A stretch of DNA of 23,697 bases, from the NCBI RefSeq assembly GCF_000143415.4, contig NW_003314416.1, forward strand, positions 37,881 through 61,577, read 5' to 3'. Positions 19,018 to 23,697 of the stretch are shown here, piece by piece. Position 1 is the stretch's first letter; each line of letters opens with the position of its first letter. The translations under genes and the position numbers were made by a program. This DNA is from Selaginella moellendorffii. Its lineage: Eukaryota; Streptophyta; Lycopodiopsida; Selaginellales; Selaginellaceae. The notes beneath the pieces were generated by a model. That model did not search any database. It was not told the DNA's origin and saw nothing but the letters and a program-made list of their open reading frames with translations.

Positions 19018-19443
19018 AGGATTTTGTTTGTGCTTGTCAGACTTATCTTGTGGATATGTGGTGGCTGGATCGAACTCGTTCTTGGCGTTAAAGTATTGGG
19101 ATCCAAGTGCCGCTGCTCCAAATCCCCAGCCAAGCCCAATCCCCACCCCACATCCACCACCTTCAAAGCAAAGTATTAGAAAACGTGAGAGATCTCACTC
19201 ACCTATGCCGAGTCCCATTGTTGGTATCGACACTCCTGCAATTGAGCTTGAAAATCTAAGAAAACAGAGAAGATGTAGAGGAATACGTATACCTCCGAAT
19301 CCCCATCCAATCCCAAAACCACACCCAATTCCAATACCTGCTTGAAGTTCCATTGCGGAGTTAGCCATTGCGGAATGATGGAAATTGAGATTCATGGACT
19401 TACCAAAACCAACACCCTGTCCTGCAAATGCGCTCATCACCAT
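18994..19443 (-). CDS. TGD5: TGD5-like small glycine-rich protein
   Basis: Likely homologue of TGD5, a small glycine-rich plastid-envelope protein needed for ER-to-plastid lipid transfer. No single open frame shows it; four exons on the minus strand rebuild it: 19443-19404 (40 nt), 19337-19293 (45 nt), 19235-19203 (33 nt) and 19160-18994 (167 nt). All borders are GT-AG and every intron splits a Gly codon after its first base. The product has 94 residues. Two glycine-zipper-like hydrophobic stretches, GIGIGCGFGIGWGFGG and GGGCGVGIGLGWGFG, flank VSIPTMGLGI, as in the plant family. A polar, Lys/Asp/Gln-rich tail follows. The start is the first ATG of MVMSAFAGQG; an upstream stop in the same frame and a CAG just before it leave room for a leader intron. 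The gene shares orientation with the DUF3326 gene 201 bp upstream. The family match is from memory, so the symbol is tentative. Confidence 0.68.
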
Positions 19444-19465
19444 CTCTGCCAGATCAAAGAAATCC

Positions 19466-19493
19466 TTCGTACACAAAAGTTCGTACACAAAAG
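19466..19493. repeat. Exact 14-bp tandem duplication
   Basis: TTCGTACACAAAAG occurs twice without a gap, at 19466-19479 and 19480-19493, just upstream of the TGD5-like start codon (minus strand). It lies in the probable leader or promoter. Confidence 0.8.
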
Positions 19494-19644
19494 TTGGGTG
19501 TATAGTTCTTTATCTCTAGTCTTGAAGTAGTGACAGGAGCAAACGATAATTTTGAGTGTCAGTTACAAGAAAGGAAGCACAAACCGTTAAGAATCGCTTC
19601 GTAAAGTCTAGTTTAGTGCCCTTGTTTTCTGCAAAAGAATCATC

Positions 19645-21264
19645 TCATTGCCTGGAAGAGCAAAGTCTCTCTACCTGTCGAAGCTTGACTTCCCTGTTGT
19701 GGAGAACTCCATCTCTTCTGAGTGCCATGGGATTCACTCCCGCTTTGTGGGCCGCAACAACACCTAAAGCCTCCCAATAGTTGGCTGCTCTCACCTGAAC
19801 AAAAGTATGACTTCAAGAGGACGATTTGCAAAGAAAGAAAAGCTCTTACTGCTTCGATTTGTAGCTTCTCCGGAGTGTCATTCAAGACGGTCACGTTCTC
19901 CTCCACAGCAATAATCAGAGGCTGTGGCACGAGAAACGAGAATCAGGATTGGCGCGCACTAGTAAGGAACTGTTTATAAATGACGTACCTTTTGTCGAGC
20001 CTTTTTACTGAATGCACGAACTCCGTCGCCTCCACAGGCGTTCACCGGCACTAGCACTGCATCGACGTCCTCGGCCCATATCCGGTGAGGTCTGTGATCG
20101 CTGTCCCTGCTAACATATTGAGGAGCCTTGCTTAATCCCGCGAGAACGCTAGGAAGAAAGGTGTATCCAATCTGGAAGCAACATACATTGAGCTTTAAGA
20201 GAAGAGAAGAACAGCGTCCTTACCTCTTCCGCGGCAGATCTAGGAGAAACAGACGAATCGAATGGCAAAGGAGCCAATGCTGGTGCGTGCGCGCAAGGGA
20301 TGTGAAACTCACTCACCACCATTTTACTAATCACAGCCTCGACTCCAGCCAGAGCATCGACACCCTGTTTCGAGGATAGTTTAGTTTCGTCACGAGGTCT
20401 TTGAAACTGAAGAATGGTATACCTGACCTTGCCTATAGTCTTTCAACACCTCCACATCGTCGTCTGGAAAGCGTGCTACCACGGCTACAGCATCGATCGC
20501 AGCATCTCTGACAAGTTTCTCCACAGCTCGTAGCAAAGAATCAGAGCGGGCAATGCGACCAGTAGAAGCACCGGTTTTGTCATCGATCCACTTCTCAACC
20601 TGGCATATATATTTTCGAGTCGTCTTTGGCCTCGAAAGCAAGAAAGGAAGAAAAATGCTAAGAGCTATAAGCAGTACCTGGAGTGATGCGTCAGTGACGA
20701 CGTGCTCGAAAATCGAAGTTCCAAGAGTTGCAGCAGCAGCATCAGCCACTTGTAGATGTCTCAGTCGCAAATCCTGCTCAATCCCGGCGTCGAGGACGAG
20801 ACCGACTTTGTTCCGGTGGACGGGGCTGAGGCCCCAGGCACCAGCGGCAAACCGATCGAGAGCGTAGCCTTCGACGTACAAGGCGTTGCTCATCGGCCAG
20901 TAAAGCATAGCTCCATTCAGCACCTAAGCCAAAAAAGCTAAGCTCTCTAGCTTAGAAATTTTCTAGACACTTACATTTGGATGTGTGATGAGACAATCGA
21001 CGATGGAAGCCAGAGCTCTGGCGACGGGGAGAGCATCGCCTGCGTATCCGCCAATGCAGGCCCCAGTTCCAGTCGGGACGATCAGCACAGCCGTGTATGG
21101 CCGCGACGCAAAAGCCTGGCAATCAAAATGTTAATGGATGAAATCGATCGATGACATACCGGAGCAAAGAATGCCGTTGCTGCAGCCGTGCGCTTCTGCC
21201 TCCGCGATGCTAGCCCCGGCGCCCAGAATCCTCGAGGAGCCGGGAGCAATCCACACAGCAGCAT
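19645..21264 (-). CDS. DUF3326 family protein, probably plastid-targeted
   Basis: Conserved protein of unknown function shared by plants and cyanobacteria. Eight exons on the minus strand: 21264-21160, 21115-20975, 20923-20678, 20599-20423, 20364-20224, 20171-19989, 19921-19850 and 19794-19645, all in phase 0, giving 404 residues. The first about 35 residues are rich in Ala, Arg and Pro and look like a chloroplast transit peptide. Family-typical stretches are VPTGTGACIGGYAGDALP, YVEGYALDRFAAGAWGL, RLRHLQVADAAAATLGTS, AVVARFPDDD, FHIPCAHAPALAPLPFD, SPRSAAEE, IWAEDVDAVLVPVNACGG and PLIIAVEENVTVL. The 3' end is ambiguous: a GTAGAG donor after CTTCGACAG (19674) could splice to an acceptor 46 nt on and replace the last nine residues by KTRALN. 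No enzyme function is claimed. The gene was probably inherited from the plastid ancestor, an inference from the family's distribution. Confidence 0.9.
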
Positions 21265-21360
21265 TGGATTGGATAAGCCCTAAAATTTCACATAGGGGCT
21301 AGTTTATATCTTTCGCGCCATTTCGCCAGTTCTAGAGAGCAAGTTCTGGGGGACTTTTAC

Positions 21361-21504
21361 ATGGGCTTCAAGGAAGAAAATGTGACACAGTGTTTACAAC
21401 AGCTCCAATTTCAGACTGGGATGTTGGAGAGCTGGTCACGAATGTTGATGCAAAACATGGGTGGGGGCAACACCACCTTGAATTTGCTATTAGAATTAGA
21501 ATGA
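21361..21504 (+). CDS. Small open reading frame, no family recognised
   Basis: ATG to TGA encodes 47 residues starting MGFKEENVTQCLQQLQFQTG, Gln- and Leu-rich with helix-like spacing and then LMQNMGGGNTTLNLL. The same frame stays open upstream for at least 20 codons, so it may be part of a larger exon or a relic. It lies 97 bp from the divergent DUF3326 start. There is no evidence of expression, and it may be chance. Confidence 0.15.
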   Translation: MGFKEENVTQCLQQLQFQTGMLESWSRMLMQNMGGGNTTLNLLLELE

Positions 21505-22480
21505 TCCAAAATATGTAGGTCTGTTCAGTAGCATGGTTTGTTGTCACCCATGTCTATTTCAAAAGGTTCTGGTTTATGCAGCTTAAGTTGTTTGTGATCA
21601 TTGCAAATGGAAATTGTTTCTGCAGCCTTATTATTTAATATATATATATATATATAAATATATAAAATAAACTCTATAATAGCTCATGAGTAATTGCTTA
21701 TATAACTGTATGACATTTAGTTCATACCCTAATGACGTTAAGAAAAAATAAAAGTATAATTTTTATATTAGAGCCAATCTAAAAAAGAAAAAGAAAAAGC
21801 TAAACCATCTGAATTTGAAACTTTTGTACATTTTACTTCACTGACATTATCAATGTTGGCATTTTGCTCTTGATTACCACTTTGGTTTTGCTCAGCAAAA
21901 TATCATTCTCAATATCATTTTCAATTTAATTTTCAATTTGTAAATAAAACCTATTTGAGAAGAAAAATATTTTAAAAAAGATTTGGTTTTCCCATACTAA
22001 ATACTTCTTTTTGCAATGCAATAATAAAATTTTTCTATGACACAATCAATTAAACATAATTTATATTTCTATATTTGTTTATGGTAAGTCTTTTGAGTTA
22101 AACAATCTTAACCATATTAAAAGAAGTAGGTTGAAGCTTAGAGTTAATCTTTATTTTCTTGGATTTCATTATTGACATCGTAGTTGAGAAAAGTAATTCT
22201 TGCAAAACCCTACTCAAATGAACTTGCAGAGTTTTCAACTTTTAGGTTATAATACCCCAAAATTTTGAATTCAAGCAGGAATATAAATATGCATATGTTA
22301 TGTTTTATGAGTGGAGTTATTATGAAAAATAAATATTAAATATTTGATTCTTAAATTACATTTACAATCATTTTAGCCTCTTATTTATGTTCTAATATAA
22401 AATTATTATCCTTTATATATTCATTTATTTTTGTTCTACATAAAAATATAAAATTTAAAAGCTTATTACTTACTGGCAAA
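21505..22480. other. AT-rich gene-free stretch
   Basis: About 1 kb with strong A/T bias, many poly-A/poly-T tracts and frequent stops in all frames, unlike the surrounding balanced sequence. I see no coding exon, no clear terminal inverted repeat and no target-site duplication. It may be old transposon debris or a relaxed spacer. Confidence 0.6.
21638..21656. repeat. (AT)n microsatellite
   Basis: An uninterrupted alternating AT run of about 19 bp within a longer TA-rich patch that continues to about 21670. Confidence 0.85.
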
Positions 22481-22491
22481 GCACTACAACC

Positions 22492-22940
22492 ATGTCACCA
22501 CCACTCTTGCAGTTTGTCTCCATGGTTTTCATAAGAGACGCTGGCTCCAAATGGCCAGATTGGCAATCACGCACAAATCTTCAGCTAGAAGCACCAAGTT
22601 CTCGCTGGTCTTCCTACATCACAACCTCTAGTGCTGTGCTGCTCCTCCCTCACCATGGACCAATCTTGGTCTGCTTTTCCTACAGCCCCTGCAGGTCATA
22701 CTACCTGGTTGGCAATCCGCTACACCCAAGTTCCAGTATGACAAAGTAATCTCAGTTACTGGTCTCTGGCCGCTTCAAGCATGGTTCTACGATTCCGCAA
22801 CCGACTTGTGGACCGCTTCCACCCTTTCGTTCAGTGCGAGATTGTGCGTGGGAGACAGTGTGTGGTATTTGCTCGACTGGATGTCGATGCGGGTGCGTGG
22901 GAGATGACTCTCGCTTCACGGCACCTTTTCTTCTTCGAGG
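22492..22940 (+). pseudogene. Decayed F-box/kelch-like fragment
   Basis: Three overlapping frames, read in turn, resemble the C-terminal half of a plant F-box protein. Frame one (22492 to about 22733) has VLLLPHHGPILVCFSYSP and YYLVGNPLHPSS, like the 'cytosolic summary' and 'NPLT' strands. Frame two (about 22734-22907) has WFYDSATDLWTAS, RLCVGDSVWYLLDW. Frame three (about 22870-22972) has LDVDAGAWEMTLASRHLFF. Moving between them needs two frameshifts and no good splice sites lie at the joins, so I call a pseudogene. No F-box motif itself is seen; the left end fades into AT-rich DNA. The family call is by resemblance only. Confidence 0.4.
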
Positions 22941-23006
22941 AGATACAATCTTCAAAAATGCTCTTATCATAATCAATTATCCATTGCAAATATTTAGGGC
23001 TTGGGC

Positions 23007-23697
23007 ATGGAGGAAGCCCGGCAGGCGCTGGGTGATGGTCGATTCCCCGACGCTGTCAAGCTCTGCAAGCAGCTACTCAAGCACGATCGCCGCAACTACG
23101 ATGGATTCGTGGTCCTGGGCCTGGCGCTCGTCCGCAGCTCGCAGCATCTGGATCAGGCCGAAATGTCGCTCAAGAAGGCCATCTCTCTCGATCCATCCGC
23201 ATTGCCGGCGTACCAGGTAAGCATTGCTTGCTAGATTCGTCCAGAGTTCCACTAGGGATTAAGCAGGCTATGGTCGAGCTGCGGGAATCGATGGGAAGCT
23301 CACCAGACTTGCTTGCCGAATCGATCCAAGCAGCTCTGGATGTGGCCATGGCGCGGAACGAGAGTGCGCTTGCGGCGGATTTGATGCGGAAGCTTGCACG
23401 GACATTCTCAGCTGGACACAAGCACGATCAAGCGAAAGCTGCTTGGGGCCAAGTTCTCGACATGGAAGTAAGTCGAGAGCAACGGGTTGAGGCCCTCTCT
23501 GGAATTGTGGACGCGCACATAGCAGCCGGCAAAGGAGCGAAAGAATGCGAAGCAACTGGAGAGGAAGAAACACAAGCCATGGTGTCACACCTTGAAGAGC
23601 TTGTCTCCATGCTACCTTACGTTGAGATCTACCGGGAACTTTTGTTGGCACTTCTTGCTTGCAAAGCTCGTCGAGGTACCGCACAGTGGAAATCTTC
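23007..23697 (+). CDS. SKI3: SKI3/TTC37-like tetratricopeptide protein, 3'-truncated by the window edge
   Basis: Probable scaffold subunit of the cytoplasmic SKI complex, which feeds mRNA to the exosome for 3'-to-5' decay. Two exons are visible: 23007-23216 and 23267-23697, the second open to the window end, giving about 213 residues. The N-terminus has a TPR pair: ALGDGRFPDAVKLCKQLLKH, then NYDGFVVLGLALV and AEMSLKKAISLDPSALPAYQ, the same arrangement as the start of animal TTC37 and fungal Ski3. Exon 2 continues with helical segments (LLAESIQAALDVAMA, QAKAAWGQVLDME). A GTAAGT at 23468 looks like a donor, but the reading continues sensibly past it, so I leave it unspliced. The start is the only ATG before the TPR. 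TPR proteins are easily confused, so the symbol is tentative. Confidence 0.6.

Noticed and set aside
21636-21670. TATATA run as a promoter TATA box
   Set aside because: It is a microsatellite in AT-rich spacer with no gene start at a suitable distance.
23468-23532. Possible intron in the SKI3-like exon (GTAAGT to ATAGCAG)
   Set aside because: Removing it shifts the frame into an unlikely basic sequence, whereas the unspliced reading remains helical and open to the window end.

Overview
The window reads as nuclear DNA of a land plant with a compact, intron-dense genome. The protein families are plant-specific: a PDR-type ABCG transporter, a fasciclin-like arabinogalactan protein, a non-specific lipid-transfer protein, a TGD5-like glycine-rich protein and a plastid-type DUF3326 protein. 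Nearly all introns are about 45-90 nt. The very short introns and the slightly divergent, plant-like proteins suggest a lycophyte such as Selaginella. That is an inference; no species marker was searched.

Layout, left to right. Bases 1-6834 (+ strand) hold three RNA- or traffic-related housekeeping genes in tight head-to-tail order: the 3' nineteen exons of the nuclear cap-binding subunit CBP80, a COMMD2-like gene, and a J-domain/DUF3752 gene. Bases 7024-8364 (-) hold a four-exon secreted GDSL lipase. Bases 9286-15017 (+) hold a full-size ABCG/PDR transporter in 24 exons (about 1461 residues). Bases 15492-16943 (+) hold an intronless GPI-anchored fasciclin-like arabinogalactan protein behind a promoter with three bZIP-type ACGT sites. 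Bases 17411-17475 hold a broken tRNA-Trp-like sequence. Then come four minus-strand genes: a small lipid-transfer protein (17554-17905), a signal-peptide glycine-rich protein (18193-18627), a TGD5-like protein in four tiny exons (18994-19443) and a DUF3326 protein in eight exons (19645-21264). An AT-rich gene-poor stretch follows (about 21500-22480), then a decayed F-box/kelch-like fragment, and finally the first two exons of a SKI3/TTC37-like TPR gene that runs off the right edge.

Many genes make sense only after splicing. I rebuilt exon-intron structures by hand from GT-AG borders and reading phase, and every rebuilt gene closes in frame. The genes do not form one pathway. Loose themes are RNA handling (CBP80, the J-protein, SKI3), the cell surface and export (GDSL, ABCG, FLA, LTP, GRP) and plastid function (TGD5-like, DUF3326). 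I see no novel defence, mobile or CRISPR-like system. The most interesting items are a GC-AG intron in CBP80, W-box clusters, the rearranged tRNA-Trp-like fragment, the micro-exon TGD5-like gene and alternative splice borders in several genes.
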